DNA from: Phytophthora sp. 'mugwort'
Taxonomy: Eukaryota > Oomycota > Peronosporomycetes > Peronosporales > Peronosporaceae
Assembly (NCBI GenBank): GCA_033558025.1
Contig: JAUCEF010000012.1
Span: forward strand, 2,170,001-2,234,000
Direction of reading: 5' to 3'
DNA: 64,000 nt
Within the stretch, counting starts at the first letter, position 1, and each line of letters starts with the position of its first letter. Positions 1 through 11,700 of the stretch are shown here, piece after piece. A program made the position numbers and the translations under genes. A model generated the notes under the pieces. It saw only the letters and a list, made by a program, of their open reading frames with translations, did no database searches and was not told where the DNA came from.

Positions 1-2
1 CG

Positions 3-302
3 ATCAAGATCTACGAAGACAACCAAGGATCCATCGCGCTTGCCAAGAATCCCGAGTTTCACAAGCGTACCAAGCATATCGACATTCGCTACCACTTCGT
101 GCGCGAGAAGGTCGAGGACGGAGAAGTGGTGCTCGAGTACTGTCCGACGCAAGACATGCTGGCGGACCTGATGACCAAGCCCATTCCAGCGGCGCAGTTC
201 GACTGTCTCCGGAGCAAGCTCGGCATCGAAGCACCGAAGGCTATCGAGTCGAGTGGGAGTGTTGTCAAGGAGACGCCTCGAGCAGCTGCTGTATACCGGT
301 AG
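3..302 (+). pseudogene. Family B1 copia pol, C-terminal RNase H tail (partial at window edge)
   Basis: This is the last 99 codons of a copia-type polyprotein whose upstream part lies outside the window. The RNase H-side motifs IYEDNQGS, KHIDIRYH and MLADLMTKP are visible, and the frame stops at TAG 300-302. By eye it matches the ends of the three B1 copies at 17405, 29520 and 44392, so at least a fourth B1 tail exists. Whether the missing upstream part carries the RNase H frameshift of the other copies cannot be seen. Confidence 0.9.
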
Positions 303-572
303 GATACCGGTATGACCTTCACTCAGTGGCACCTCAATCACTCCGGCGATTACGGGACGATGATTACGATGCACGTGGGTACAAGATTGTGGGTACAAGA
401 TGGGCATCGACGTGGCGCTCTGCGATTGGCTGAAGTAACTCAGTATCCAGTAGAGAATCCAGTAGAGTGTACCCAGTAGGTAGAACTGTAGGCTTAGAGG
501 TAGCAAGAAGTTTGCGAACTAAGGACCTAAATCAATCACTTTGCATTTTGCCATCAAGTGACCAAGCCTTTT
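303..572 (+). repeat. Family B1 3' LTR-like non-coding tail
   Basis: This is the non-coding tail after the B1 stop codon. It holds a doubled ATACCGGTA at the stop, a doubled GTGGGTACAAGA near 377-404, ATCCAGTAGA repeats near 446-466, and AATCAATCACTTTG near 532-545, which resembles the initiator block of the family A LTRs. It ends at CCAAGCCTTTT, the same point at which the other B tails stop, so 572 is probably the LTR terminus. The LTR start is not fixed because no B 5' LTR is present. Confidence 0.65.
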
Positions 573-1211
573 AGGAGTACATGAAGAGCTACAAGAAGAT
601 CTCTCCGGTGGACGTGCATCTCGCGGACGACGGTGTGGTTCAGGCTGTGGGGACCGGCGACATTGTGATGTCGATGAAGACCCCGTGCGGCATGAAGAAG
701 GGTGTACTCACGAACGTGTGGCACATTCCGAAGCTGTCGCGCAACCTGTTTTCGGTTGGTCGGTTCACTAAGGACGTCGGGCCAGTTATCTTCGAGAGCG
801 ACGGGTGCTTCGCTGAAACGAAGAGTCTCAAGTGGAAGCTCGGCGCTCGTGAGGGCAAAGGACTGTTCAAGCTGTGCATGACTCCGATGATGCCTGACGA
901 GGCCAATGCGGCAAGTTCGAAGGATCGCCAAGGGGACACCACGTCGTACCTCTGGCACCTTCGACTTGGTCACATCGGCCATGGCGGTCTAGACGCCATC
1001 GTCAAGAAGGGCTACGGTGTTGGTATCGACATGGCGTCGGTGAAGCAGTGGGAGCTGTGCGACGGATGCTCACTCGGCAAGCAAACGCGAGTAAGCTACA
1101 TGAAGACGTCGCCAAACCGTGCCAAGCAAGTGCTAGAAGTCGTACACAGTGATGTATGCGGTCCCATGCAGACGCCGACCTTTGGAGGCAAGCGCTATTT
1201 TGTCACGTTTA
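573..1211 (+). pseudogene. Family B2 copia polyprotein, protease-distal to integrase zinc region (5' part of a split element)
   Basis: The frame begins downstream of where the protease DSGA motif would be, so Gag and the protease active site are missing. It contains the conserved post-protease region (HLADDGVVQ, GVLTNVWHIPKLSRNLFS), the integrase N-terminal zinc residues in LWHLRLGHIGH and CDGCSLGKQ, and the first integrase aspartate in VVHSDVCGPM. The frame is cut at 1211 by the A element at 1212 and resumes at 5939. It is about as similar to B1 as a diverged subfamily member and is joined at 573 directly to the end of a B1 LTR. Confidence 0.88.
1207..1211. repeat. Target-site duplication GTTTA, left copy
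   Basis: GTTTA occurs at 1207-1211 and again at 5939-5943, directly flanking the A element at 1212-5938. The host B2 sequence is restored if one copy and the element are removed. A 5-bp duplication is typical of copia-type integrase. It also fixes the LTR ends as TATTGAGGG and TTTCATCA. Confidence 0.9.
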
Positions 1212-1550
1212 TATTGAGGGTTGCCGGGTTTTGGTACTGTGTACCAGTAACCGGTTAACCCGAACCGGTCCAACACGATCCCGCGATGTTTACGGTACGT
1301 TGTTTACGCCACCGATGATTAGACGAGTAGGATAATTGGACGAACACCGGTGAGTGATGGTTGATTAGATGCACTAGGTGATAGGACGCAGGGTCGCGTG
1401 TCTATAACAGTAGGGTGTAAGCTCCAACAATTCAATCACTTTCGAATCTTCATTCTACCCCTCAAGTGCCTTCGCTCCGGTCCCGCCGTCTGCGACGTCC
1501 CTCCCTCCGCTTCGTACAAGCTTCGTGTCCAAGATCCATACCTTTCATCA
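1212..1550 (+). repeat. A1 5' LTR (LTR2 type)
   Basis: This 339-bp LTR runs from TATTGAGGG to CCTTTCATCA. Near its left end are GGTACTGTGTACC (1233-1245, a 5-bp stem with a 3-nt loop) and TAACCGGTTA (1248-1257, a perfect palindrome). The promoter block is annotated separately. The LTR2 type defined here is the commonest one in the window. Confidence 0.95.
1402..1442 (+). promoter_or_regulatory. Putative LTR2 core promoter: TATA-like box plus initiator
   Basis: CTATAACA at 1402-1409 lies about 34 bp upstream of TCACTTT at 1436-1442. The latter fits the oomycete Inr consensus YCAYTYY. If used, U3 would end and R begin near 1438. The CAATCACTTT block is kept in LTR1, LTR2, LTR3 and the family B LTR although the surrounding bases differ, which supports function. 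No transcript data are available. Confidence 0.55.
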
Positions 1551-1566
1551 GGTTATGAGCCCAAGC
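1551..1566 (+). other. Primer-binding site complementary to a Met tRNA anticodon arm (half-tRNA type)
   Basis: GGTTATGAGCCCAAGC follows the LTR directly. Its reverse complement contains CTCATAA, the form of an initiator Met tRNA anticodon loop, flanked by stem-like GGG and CC. It does not resemble a tRNA 3' end. Drosophila copia is known to prime from an internal tRNA-iMet fragment, so a half-tRNA primer is the simplest reading. The ATG at 1555 lies inside the site. Confidence 0.75.
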
Positions 1567-4500
1567 ACCATGTCCTCTGCCCAAGACGCCTCGACCAAGG
1601 TCTCCATTGACAAGTTCAACGGGGACAACTACGCGACGTGGAACCGCTACATGCGTGGCGTGTTCCTGACCAAGTCGACGTGGCATGTCGTGAACCGTGA
1701 GACGACGCCAAGCTACACGGACTCGCGGGCCAAGGACGACTACGTCAAGTTGAGCAACATCGCTTTCGGACTGATGCTGCTCCACATGGACGCGGACTAC
1801 CACCATGTGGTCGACGACTGCGAGGAAGCGTGGGTTGCCTGGTCGCGCCTGAAGACGCTGTACGGTGGTTCGCAGAAGGCTGGACGCATCTACCTGAAGC
1901 GCCAACTCTTCAGCATGGAGATGTCGGAAGGCGGCAATGTGTTGCATCATTGCAACGAGGTCCTCAACATCAGCGCCAAGCTCAGCAGCATCGGTGCCAA
2001 GATGGAGGACGAGGACGTGGCGATCTGCTTGTTGCGCAGCCTCCCCAAGAGCTACGAGAACGTCGTGCTGAACTTGGAGATGAGCAGCGCTGAACTGCGG
2101 TCGCAAGACGTTGTGAAGGTGCTCACGAACGAGCACATCAAGCGACAAGGCGAGAAGACGGCGACGGTGAAGACTGAGAACGCGGCCAAGGCGTTCAACA
2201 CCGACCGTGAGCCTCGCCAATGCACGTACTGCGGAAAATTGGGGCATGTCATTGACAAGTGCTGGACCAAGCAGAAGGACGAGAACAGAGGGCCAAGACG
2301 CGGCGGCAACGGCCGTGGACGCGGGGCCAACAACATCCAGTGGAGAAACGACAGCGACGGCTACGACTACGACTACGATCGAGTAGCGTTCGCGGTTTCA
2401 CTGGAATGTGGGGTTTCGACGGGCAAGAATGTGTCCGGGATGTGGGCGGTCGACAGCGGCGCAACGCACCACATCTGCAACGACAAGACCAAGTTCGTCC
2501 ATTTGATTGAGCGGAACGAAGGCGAACTTTCGGTGGCCGACGGCAACAAGGCGGCCATCAAGGGTGTGGGGACCATCGTGGAACAAGTGGTTCTGCCCAA
2601 TGGCGACGAGCGCGAGATCGAGATCAAGAACGCGCTGTACGTGCCAAGCATGAGCAAGAATCTGCTTTCGGTACCGCAGATCAACAAAAGTGACAAGTTT
2701 CAAGTGGTGTTCGACGGCACCAAGATGCAGATTGCGCACAAAGGCTCCAAGCAAGTGGTGGCGACGGCAAACCTCATGGATGGACTCTACTGGCTTCAGA
2801 CGCCTCAGCGATCGGCGAATGCGGCGACGAGTGGCAAGACTGTCGACCTGCACGCGCGCATGGGTCACGCTCCGGTTGAGGTGCTTCGCAAGATGGTCGA
2901 CAACCACATGATCAAGGACGCGAAGGCACCTTTCAAGTCGAGCGGACCAAGTCTGTGTCGTGGTTGCCAGCAAGGTAAAATGGTCCAAAAACCATTCCCA
3001 AGCAACCGTGACAAGCGTCGCTACGACACATTTGAGCTGCTCCACTTCGACATCTGCGGACCCATGGAGGAAAACTCGCTTGGCGGCAGCAAGTACCTGC
3101 TACTGATCGTGGACGAAGCCAGTGGATGCATGAAGGGTTTCTGCCTGCGTGCCAAATCGGAGAGCGAAGACTGCATCAAGACGTACATCATGAAGGTGCA
3201 GAAGCAGTTCGGCAAGAAGGTCAAGTTTGTGCGGCACGACGGAGCTCGTGAGTTTGCGACCAACTCGCTCAACGACTTCTACGAAGACGAAGGCATCGAG
3301 CAGCAAACCACGGTTCCGTACGCGCACCAGACGAACGGCACGGCAGAGCGAGCCATCCGAACTATCGTTACGATCGGCCGCAGCATGCTGCATCACGCTA
3401 AGCTGGACAAGTGTTTCTGGGCTGAGGCGGCCATGACTGCCATCTACGTGAAGAATCGTCTGCCGTCACCCAAGATCGAGCACAAGACTCCGTTCGAGAT
3501 CGTCTACAAGTCCAAGCCGAGTGTGAAGCACATGCGTGTGTTCGGCTGTCGGACGTACATTCTGACTCCGAAGGAGAAGCGGCTCAAGTGGGATCCCAAG
3601 GCTCGCGCTGGACTGTTCCTGGGTTACGAAGAAGTGTCCAAGGCGTATCGACTTTATGACATCGAGGCGGGGCAGGTGGTTATCAGTCGCGATGTCAACT
3701 TCGATGAGTCGACCTTTGGATTTTCACCGACGATTTCCGATGAAGATGTCGACGACCTGGACTTCGACTCGCTCGACATCGACAATGATGGTTTCCGCCA
3801 GACGGAGTACACGCAGGCAGGGAAGCGCAAGAGCCGCCCGAGTGACGAAGATGAAGCTGCCAGAAAACCGCGAGCTGTGCGTCATCGACCTGGACTGGAA
3901 GAAGCAAGTGCGCCGAACTACTCCCCTCCGCACCGAGCAGACGCAGACGAAGAAGAAAAGTCTGGAGACCAAGATGAAGAATCGACTCCATCTGTTTTTT
4001 GGCGTGCAAGTGCCAATGCCGTCGAAGCAGGCGATCTATCGGAGCCGACGACATTCCAAGAAGCGGTGAACGGCCCCGACCAAGTGCACTGGCGCAAGGC
4101 GATTCGTGCTGAGCTCGAATCGATGCGACTTCGTGGTGTGTTTCGTGCTGCCAAGTTGCCTAACGGACAACGCGCCATCGGCACCAAGTGGGTGTTCAAG
4201 ATCAAGCGCAAAGCGGACGGATCGATCGAGAAGTACAAGGCGCGCCTCGTGGCCAAGGGGTTCAAGCAGAAGTACGGCATCGACTACACCGAGACGTTCT
4301 CGCCCGTGGTCAAGTACGTGACGCTGCGCATGATCATCGCGATTACCAAGTATTTTGACTGGCCCCTCGACCAACTCGACGTGGTGACAGCTTTCCTGTA
4401 CGGGATAATGAAAGAACTGGTGTTCTGCGCGGTCCCCGAAGGTGTTGATCTCGACGGTGACTTCGACTGCCTGGAATTGGTGAAGGCGATCTACGGTCTC

Positions 4501-5592
4501 AAGCAAGCTTCGCGCGTGTGGAATGAGACCTTCGACGAGTTCGTGTGCTCCATCGGCTTTCAAGTATCAGCGTTCGACCCGTGCCTCTACATCAAGATCG
4601 TTGACGGTCACTGCGTGCTAGTGCTGGTCTACGTGGATGACGTGCTGATTACCGGAAGTTCACCCGAACTGATCTCACGCACGAAGACCGACCTCAAGAC
4701 ACGCTTCGAGATGACCGACAGCGGCAAGTGCGCGTTCGTTCTTGGGATCGAATTGGTGGACGGCCCGGACGGCAGCGTGACGATGTGTCAGCGCCGCTAT
4801 GTGGATGACATTCTCAAGCGTTTTGGTATGGACGAGTGCAAGGCCGTGGTGAGTCCCGTCGACATAAGCACTCGACTGATTTCAAGTGACGCAGCGACTA
4901 AGGTGAACGCTCCGTTTCGCGAAGCTGTTGGTGCTCTGATGCACTTGATGACTGCCACGCGCCCGGACATCGCGTACGCCGTTGGCTATGCGTCGCGCTT
5001 CATGGAGAACCCTCAAGAAGAACACTGGGTTGCGGTCAAGCGTATCTTTCGCTACCTGCAAGGCACCAAGACGCATGGGATCTGCTTCAAGCGGGGTGAC
5101 AACATCGACTTTCGCGGGTACTCGGACGCGGACTGGGCTGGCGACCTCGCGGACCGCAAGTCGACTTCCGGCTACACGTTCATGCTAATGGGTGCACCAG
5201 TGAGCTGGGGAAGCAAGAAACAGTCAAGTGTTTCGCTGTCTACGAGTGAGGCGGAGTACATCGCACTCAGTCTGGCGATCCAAGAAGGCAAGTGGATTCA
5301 TCGCCTGTTGTGCGAGATTTTGACGGCAGCGAACAAATCGGGGCCAGAGCTCAAGATCCTCGAAGACAACCAGTCGTGCATCAAAATGACGAAGAACCCA
5401 GTGAACCATGGTCGCGCCAAGCACATCGACATCAAGTACCATCACATCCGTGATGAGGTCAAGCGCGGCGAAGTCAAGCTCGAGTACTGCGAGACTTCTA
5501 TCATGCTGGCGGACATCATGACCAAGGCACTGCCAGGACCACGCCACACGGATCTGACGGCGTCCCTCGGAATCCACGCGTGTTCGCATTGA
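1555..5592 (+). CDS. gag-pol: A1 Gag-Pol polyprotein (copia type), intact
   Basis: One frame of 1345 codons encodes everything needed for copia-type transposition. The copia Gag signature lies at about residues 21-36, followed by a CCHC zinc knuckle (C223, C226, H231, C236). The aspartic protease motif DSGA is at 300-303. The integrase zinc site is H433, H438, C468, C471, and the integrase triad D499, D562, E598 has the expected DD35E spacing. Reverse transcriptase shows LDVVTAF (about 941) and YVDD (1026-1029). RNase H shows GYSDADW (D1191, D1193), SEAEY and EDNQS. No stop or frameshift separates Gag from Pol. The ATG at 1555 lies in the primer-binding site; ATG 1570 has a better context (ACC before it) and may be the real start. 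A GTG at 1525, in the LTR, is not credible. Confidence 0.96.
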   Translation: MSPSTMSSAQDASTKVSIDKFNGDNYATWNRYMRGVFLTKSTWHVVNRETTPSYTDSRAKDDYVKLSNIAFGLMLLHMDADYHHVVDDCEEAWVAWSRLKTLYGGSQKAGRIYLKRQLFSMEMSEGGNVLHHCNEVLNISAKLSSIGAKMEDEDVAICLLRSLPKSYENVVLNLEMSSAELRSQDVVKVLTNEHIKRQGEKTATVKTENAAKAFNTDREPRQCTYCGKLGHVIDKCWTKQKDENRGPRRGGNGRGRGANNIQWRNDSDGYDYDYDRVAFAVSLECGVSTGKNVSGMWAVDSGATHHICNDKTKFVHLIERNEGELSVADGNKAAIKGVGTIVEQVVLPNGDEREIEIKNALYVPSMSKNLLSVPQINKSDKFQVVFDGTKMQIAHKGSKQVVATANLMDGLYWLQTPQRSANAATSGKTVDLHARMGHAPVEVLRKMVDNHMIKDAKAPFKSSGPSLCRGCQQGKMVQKPFPSNRDKRRYDTFELLHFDICGPMEENSLGGSKYLLLIVDEASGCMKGFCLRAKSESEDCIKTYIMKVQKQFGKKVKFVRHDGAREFATNSLNDFYEDEGIEQQTTVPYAHQTNGTAERAIRTIVTIGRSMLHHAKLDKCFWAEAAMTAIYVKNRLPSPKIEHKTPFEIVYKSKPSVKHMRVFGCRTYILTPKEKRLKWDPKARAGLFLGYEEVSKAYRLYDIEAGQVVISRDVNFDESTFGFSPTISDEDVDDLDFDSLDIDNDGFRQTEYTQAGKRKSRPSDEDEAARKPRAVRHRPGLEEASAPNYSPPHRADADEEEKSGDQDEESTPSVFWRASANAVEAGDLSEPTTFQEAVNGPDQVHWRKAIRAELESMRLRGVFRAAKLPNGQRAIGTKWVFKIKRKADGSIEKYKARLVAKGFKQKYGIDYTETFSPVVKYVTLRMIIAITKYFDWPLDQLDVVTAFLYGIMKELVFCAVPEGVDLDGDFDCLELVKAIYGLKQASRVWNETFDEFVCSIGFQVSAFDPCLYIKIVDGHCVLVLVYVDDVLITGSSPELISRTKTDLKTRFEMTDSGKCAFVLGIELVDGPDGSVTMCQRRYVDDILKRFGMDECKAVVSPVDISTRLISSDAATKVNAPFREAVGALMHLMTATRPDIAYAVGYASRFMENPQEEHWVAVKRIFRYLQGTKTHGICFKRGDNIDFRGYSDADWAGDLADRKSTSGYTFMLMGAPVSWGSKKQSSVSLSTSEAEYIALSLAIQEGKWIHRLLCEILTAANKSGPELKILEDNQSCIKMTKNPVNHGRAKHIDIKYHHIRDEVKRGEVKLEYCETSIMLADIMTKALPGPRHTDLTASLGIHACSH

Positions 5593-5599
5593 GGGGGCG
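5590..5599 (+). other. Polypurine tract overlapping the stop codon
   Basis: TGAGGGGGCG follows the last sense codon: the TGA stop (5590-5592) runs straight into the G-rich tract that ends at the 3' LTR. This is the plus-strand primer expected of an LTR element. Only 7 nt separate the stop from the LTR. Confidence 0.85.
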
Positions 5600-5938
5600 T
5601 ATTGAGGGTTGCCGGGTTTTGGTACTGTGTACCAGTAACCGGTTAACCCGAACCGGTCCAACACGATCCCGCGATGTTTACGGTACGTTGTTTACGCCAC
5701 CGATGATTAGACGAGTAGGATAATTGGACGAACACCGGTGAGTGATGGTTGATTAGATGCACTAGGTGATAGGACGCAGGGTCGCGTGTCTATAACAGTA
5801 GGGTGTAAGCTCCAACAATTCAATCACTTTCGAATCTTCATTCTACCCCTCAAGTGCCTTCGCTCCGGTCCCGCCGTCTGCGACGTCCCTCCCTCCGCTT
5901 CGTACAAGCTTCGTGTCCAAGATCCATACCTTTCATCA
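5600..5938 (+). repeat. A1 3' LTR (LTR2 type)
   Basis: This 339-bp LTR shows no difference from the 5' LTR when read side by side. It is followed by the right copy of the GTTTA duplication (5939-5943). Confidence 0.95.
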
Positions 5939-8486
5939 GTTTATCGATGACAAGTCGCACTTCTGTGTGGTGTACTTGCTGCGCAACAAGTCCGAGGTGG
6001 CCGACAAGTTCGCGCAATTCGTCGCGTTAGCTGAGACCCAGACTGGCAAGCGCGTGAAAATGCTGCGGAGCGACAACGGCGGCGAGTACACTTCGGGTGA
6101 GATGGCCAAGTTCTGTGCGGACCGTGGTATCATGCAGAAGTTCACGCCGCCATACACGCCTCAGCTGAACGGAGTCGCCGAGCGCATGAACCGGACGTTG
6201 GTGGAGTGTGCGCGTTGCATGCTGGAACATGCTGGATTGCCCAAGACGTATTGGGGTGAAGCTGTCGTGACAGCTACATTCCTCCGTAATCGGTGTCCGA
6301 CGCGTGCCATCAACCACGACAAGTCGCCGCACCAGGTTTGGACAGGCAAGAAACCGCTGCTAGCGAACCTCAAGGTGTTCGGTTGTCACGCGTACGTGCA
6401 CGTGCCGAAGGAGAAGCGCACCAAGTTTGACGCTCGGTCGGTGCGCTGTCGGTTCCTGGGATACTCGGAGCATGAGAAAGCGTACCGTTTCGAAGAGACC
6501 AAGAGCGGTCGCGTGCTGGTGAGCCGCGACGCGCAGTTCATGGAAGACGTCTTCGACAGTGGGAGACGTGACTACCATCAGAGGGAGGTGGTGGTCATTC
6601 AAGATGAAGAGACGACGGATCAAGATTCGTTGCAGTCGGATGAAGACGACAAAGAAGAAGAAGACGAAGAAGCAGCGCGGGACGAAGGTTTTGAACCAGG
6701 CAGCAAGCGACACCCGCGGACGCAGTCGCTGGAAGAAGCTGTGGAAGTTCCAAGTGCCAAGCGGCAGAGTCGACACCTGACTCTGGACGAGATGTCGGCT
6801 GCGGCTCAAGAAAGTCAAGACTTCGAAGCTGCATACGTCGTGAATTCAGTGGGAGAAATGCCGACCACGTTCAAGTCGGCGATGGAATCCAGCGACGCAG
6901 TCAAGTGGAAAGAGGCGTGTGACTCGGAGGTCGAGTCGCTCCGCAAGAACGAGACGTGGATCCTCGTGCCGCTGCCAAAAGGACGCAAGGCAATCGGCAA
7001 CCGATGGGTGTTCCGTGTGAAGGAGAACCAGGCTGGAGAGATCGAACGGTTCAAGGCGCGCCTGGTGGCCAAGGGATTTTCGCAGAAGTACGGCATCGAC
7101 TACGACGAGACTTTCGCGCCAGTGGCCAAGTTCACGTCGATCAGGATCCTGCTCAGTCTGGCGGCCAAGTACAATCTCATGGTGCACCAGATGGATGTCA
7201 AGACAGCTTTCCTGAACGGTTTGTTAGACGAAGACATCTACATGGCACAGCCGGACGGCTACATCGATGAAAAGCACCCGGACTATGTCTGTCAGCTCAA
7301 GCGGTCTCTTTACGGTTTGAAGCAGTCGCCGCGGATGTGGAACAAGACCATCGACGACCTCATGCTCAAGCTAGGGTTCAAGAAGTGCGAGTCTGACCAC
7401 TGCATCTACTTCAAGCGTGACGACCAAGACATGATCTTCGTGGCGCTATATGTCGACGACCTGATCCTCGCAAGTAACAACGACAAGCTGCTCAAGTCGA
7501 CGAAGAAGGCGCTCAGTGACCGTTTCGAGATGACGGACCTGGGCCACCTCAAGTACTTCCTCGGCATGGAAATCGATCAAGATATGACGACAGGGAAGGT
7601 GTCGATGCGGCAAACCAAGTTTGCGAAAGACATTCTGGAGAAGTTCAACATGGAGAAGAGCAACCCTGTTAAGACGCTACAGGATCCGGGCCTCAAGCTG
7701 ACCAAGGCCATGTGCGAGGGCGGCTGCAAGCACAACGAGACCATGGTAAACGTGCCATACCGGAACGCTGTGGGATGCCTCATGTATCTCATGGTAGGCA
7801 CACGCCCGGACCTCGCAGCAGCAGTGGGAGTTCTCAGCCAGTTTGCAGCAGACCCATGCCCGACACACTGGCAGGCGCTCAAGAGGGTCTTCAGGTACAT
7901 TCAAGGCACGAAGACGCACGGCATCGAGTTTCAAGCGAGCTGCGACGACGGACCCCAAGGCTATTCAGATGCCGACTGGGCTGGAGACATCGAGTCAAGA
8001 AGAAGTACAAGTGGCTACGCGTTCATGATGAATGGCGGATGCATCAGCTGGAGGAGCAAGAAGCAGCGGACAGTGGCGCTGTCTTCGACGGAAGCTGAGT
8101 ACATGGCGCTATCGGAGGCGACACAAGAGGCGGTGTGGCTCAAGGTGTTCCTGTGCGAGCTCGGCGAGATGACAAGCGATGAAGCAATCAAGATCTACGA
8201 GGACAACCAAGGTTCCATCGCGTTGGCCAAGAATCCCGAATTCCACAAGCGCACCAAGCACATCGACATTCGCTACCATTTCGTGCGCGAGAAGGTGGAA
8301 GACGGTCAAGTGGTGCTGCAGTATGTTTCGACAACCGACATGCTGGCGGACATCATGACGAAGCCAATCTCTGCGACGCAGTTCAGTGTGCTCCGGAGCA
8401 AACTCGGCATCGAAGCGCTGAAGGCTGTCGAGTCGAGTGGGAGTGTTGTCAAGGAGACGTCTCGACCAGCTGCTGTATACCGGTAG
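5939..8486 (+). pseudogene. Family B2 copia polyprotein, integrase catalytic core to RNase H (3' part of a split element)
   Basis: This resumes the frame broken at 1211, starting after the duplicated GTTTA. It holds the integrase residues in LRSDNGGEY and PQLNGVAE (35 residues between D and E), an acidic linker around 6600-6690, RT motifs MDVKTAFLNG and LYVDDLILAS, and RNase H motifs [17 protein letters not shown] and YEDNQGS. It ends at TAG 8484-8486. The stretch is open throughout and, unlike B1, has no frameshift in RNase H. B2 as a whole is dead here because A1 splits it and its Gag and 5' LTR are gone. Confidence 0.92.
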
Positions 8487-8797
8487 GATACCGGTATGAC
8501 CTTCACTCAGTGGCATCGCAATCATCCTGTGATTACGAGACGAAGATTACGTCACGGTGTTTATGGGACGGTGTTTACGCCACGGACGATTACGCCATGG
8601 GTGGGTACAAGATTGTGGGTACATGATGGGCTCTACGTGGCACTCCCTGATTGGCTGAAGTAACTCAGTATCCAGTAGAGAATCCAGTAGAGTGTACCCA
8701 GTAGGTAGAACTGTAGGCTTAGAGGTAGCAAGGAGTTTGCGAACTAAGGACCTAAATCAATCACTTTGCATTTTGCCATCAAGTGACCAAGCCTTTT
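8487..8797 (+). repeat. Family B2 3' LTR-like tail
   Basis: This is collinear with the B1 tails (303-572, 17704-17973) but about 40 bp longer because of extra sequence near 8545-8600 (GTGTTTATG and GTGTTTACG repeats). It ends at the same CCAAGCCTTTT and is followed at once by a minus-strand A element, so B2 probably inserted into that A copy. Confidence 0.7.
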
Positions 8798-11700
8798 GTT
8801 GCCTGGCTTGAAACAGATTCCATGCGTCTTGGTGCCTTGTAGATAGCGAAAAATGCGCTTGACCGCAACCCAGTGTTCCTCTTGGGGGTTCTCCATGAAG
8901 CGCGATACATAGCCTACTGCGTACGCGATATCCGGGCGAGTAGCAGTCATCAAGTGCATGAGGGCACCCACAGCTTCGCGAAACGGAGCGTTCACCTTGG
9001 TCGCTGCGTCACTTGGAACCAGTCGAGTGCTCATGTCTACCGGACTCACCACAGCCTTGCACTCGTCCATACCGAAACGCTTCAGGATATCATCCACATA
9101 ACGCCGCTGGCACATCGTCACGCTGCCGTCCGGGCCATCCACCAGCTCGATTCCAAGGACGAACACACACTTGCCACTGTCAGTCATTTCGAAGCGTGTC
9201 TTGAGGTCGTTCTTCGTGCGTGAGATCAGCTCGGGTGAACTTCCGGTGACCAACACATCGTCCACGTAGACCAGCACGAGCACACAGTGGCCATCGACAA
9301 CCTTGATGTAGAGGCACGGGTCGAAGGCTGAAACTTGAAAACCGATAGAACACACGAATTCGTCGAAGGTCTCGTTCCATACGCGCGAAGCTTGCTTGAG
9401 ACCGTAAATCGCCTTGACCAATTCCAGGCAGTCGAAATCACCATCCAGCTCGACGCCTTCAGGAACCACGCAGAACACCAACTCCTTCATGACGCCGTAC
9501 AGAAATGCCGTTACCACGTCGAGTTGGTCGAGGGGCCAGTCGAAATACTTGGCAATCGCGATGACCATGCGCAGCGTCACGTACTTGACCACGGGCGAGA
9601 ACGTCTCCGTGTAGTCGATGCCGTACTTTTGCTTGAAACCCTTGGCCACCAGGCGCGCCTTGTACTTCTCGATCGATCCGTCGGCTTTGCGCTTAATCTT
9701 GAACACCCACTTGGTACCGATGGCGCTTTGCCCGCTGGGCAACTTGGCAGCACGAAACACACCACGAAGTCGCATCGACTTTAACTCAGCACGAATCGCC
9801 TTGCGCCAGTGCAATTGGTCCGGGCCGTTGACCGCTTCTTGGAATGTCGACGGCTCCGATAAGTCCACGGCTGCTTCGACCGCGTTGGCACTTGCACGCC
9901 AAAACACAGATGGAGTCGATTCTTCATCTTGGTCTCCAGACTTTTCTTCTTCATCTGCGTCTGTTCGGTGCGAAGGGGAGTCGTTCGGTGCACTTGCTTC
10001 TTCCAGTCCAGGTCGATGACGCACAGCGCGCGGTCTTCTGGCAGCTTCATCTTCGTCACTCGGGCGGCTCTTGCGCTTCCCTGCCTGTTTGTACTCCGTC
10101 TGGCGCGGACCATCATCGTCGATGTCGAGCGAGTCGAAGTCCAGGTCGTCGACATCTTCATCAGAAATCGACGGTGAAAATCCAAAGGTTGATTCATCGA
10201 AGTTGACATCGCGACTGATGACCACCTGCCCCGCCTCGATGTCATAAAGTCGATACGCCTTGGACACTTCTTCGTAACCCAGAAACAATCCGGCGCGAGC
10301 CTTGGGATCCCACTTGAGCCGCTTCTCCTTCGGAGTCAGGATGTACGTCCGACAGCCGAAAACACGCATGTGCTTCACACTCGGCTTGGACTTGTAGACG
10401 ATCTCGAACGGAGTCTTGTGCTCGATCTTGGGTGACGGCAGGCGGTTCTTCACATAGATGGCCGTCATCGCCGCCTCAGCCCAGAAACACTTGTCCAGCT
10501 TGGCGTGATGCAACATGCTGCGGCCGATCGTGACGATAGTTCGGATGGCTCGCTCTGCCGTGCCGTTCGTCTGGTGCGCGTACGGAACCGTGGTTTGCTG
10601 CTCGATGCCTTCGTCTTCGTAAAAATCCTTGAGCGAGTTAGTCGCAAACTCACGAGCTCCGTCGTGCCGCACAAACTTGACCTTCTTGCCGAACTGCGTC
10701 TGCACCTTCATGATGTATGTCTTGATGCAGTCTTCACTTTCCGACTTGGCACGCAGACAGAAACCCTTCATGCATCCGCTGGCTTCGTCCACGATCAGGA
10801 GCAGGTACTTGCTACCGCCAAGCGAGTTTTCCTCCATGGGTCCGCAGATGTCAAAGTGGAGCAGCTCAAATGTGTCGTAGCGACGCTTGTCACGGTTGCT
10901 TGGGAATGGTTTTTGGACCATTTTGCCTTGCTGGCAACCACGACACACACTTGGTCCACTCGACTTGGAAGGTGCTTTCGCGTCCTTGATCATCTTGGTG
11001 TCGACCATCTTGCGAAGAACCTCGACTGGAGCGTGACCCATACGCGCGTGCAAATCGACCGTCCTTCCACTTGTCGCCGCATTTGCCGATCGCTGAGGTG
11101 TGCGAAGCCAGTAGAGTCCGTCCACGAGATCCGCCGTCGCCACCACTTGATTCGAGTCCTTGCGCGAAACGTGCATCTCAGTGCCGTCAAATACCACTTG
11201 GAACTTGCCATGCTTGTTTATCTGCGGCACTGAAAGCAGATTCTTGCTCATATTTGGCACGTAAAGCGCGTTCTTGATCTCGATCTCGCGCTCGTCGCCG
11301 TTAGGCAGGACCACTCTTTCCACGATGGTCCCCACACCCTTGATGGCAGCCTTGTTGCCATCGGCCACCGAAAGTTCGCCTTCACTTCGCTCGATCAAAT
11401 TGGCGAACTTGGACTTGTCGTTGCAAATATGGTGCGTGGCACCGCTGTCGACCGCCCACATCCCGGACACATTCTTGTCCGTCGAAACTCCACATTCCAG
11501 GGAAACCGCGAACGCCACTCGATCGTAGTCGTTGTCGTAGCCGTCGCTGTCGTTTCTCCACTGGATGTTGTTGGCCCCGCGTCCACGGCCGTTGCCGCCG
11601 CGTCTTGGCCCTCTGTTCTCGTCCTTCTGCTTGGTCCAGCACTTGTCAATGACATGCCCCAATTTTCCGCAGTACGTGCATTGGCGAGGCTCACGGTCGG

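Larger units (their letters stand above)
1212..5938 (+). mobile_element. A1: complete Ty1/copia LTR retrotransposon, likely recent
   Basis: The element is 4,727 bp, with two 339-bp LTRs (1212-1550 and 5600-5938) that look identical by eye, including a private AGGATAATTGG variant. It has a primer-binding site, one open Gag-Pol frame, a polypurine tract and a 5-bp target duplication. It sits inside the integrase region of family B element B2 in the same orientation. Of the A copies here it is the only one with matched LTRs and a matching target duplication, so it is the best candidate for a recently mobile, coding-competent copy. Confidence 0.96.

Noticed and set aside
1525..1554. Upstream extension of the Gag frame starting at GTG 1525
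   Set aside because: It lies within the LTR and the primer-binding site and uses a non-ATG start; ATG 1555 or 1570 is more plausible.
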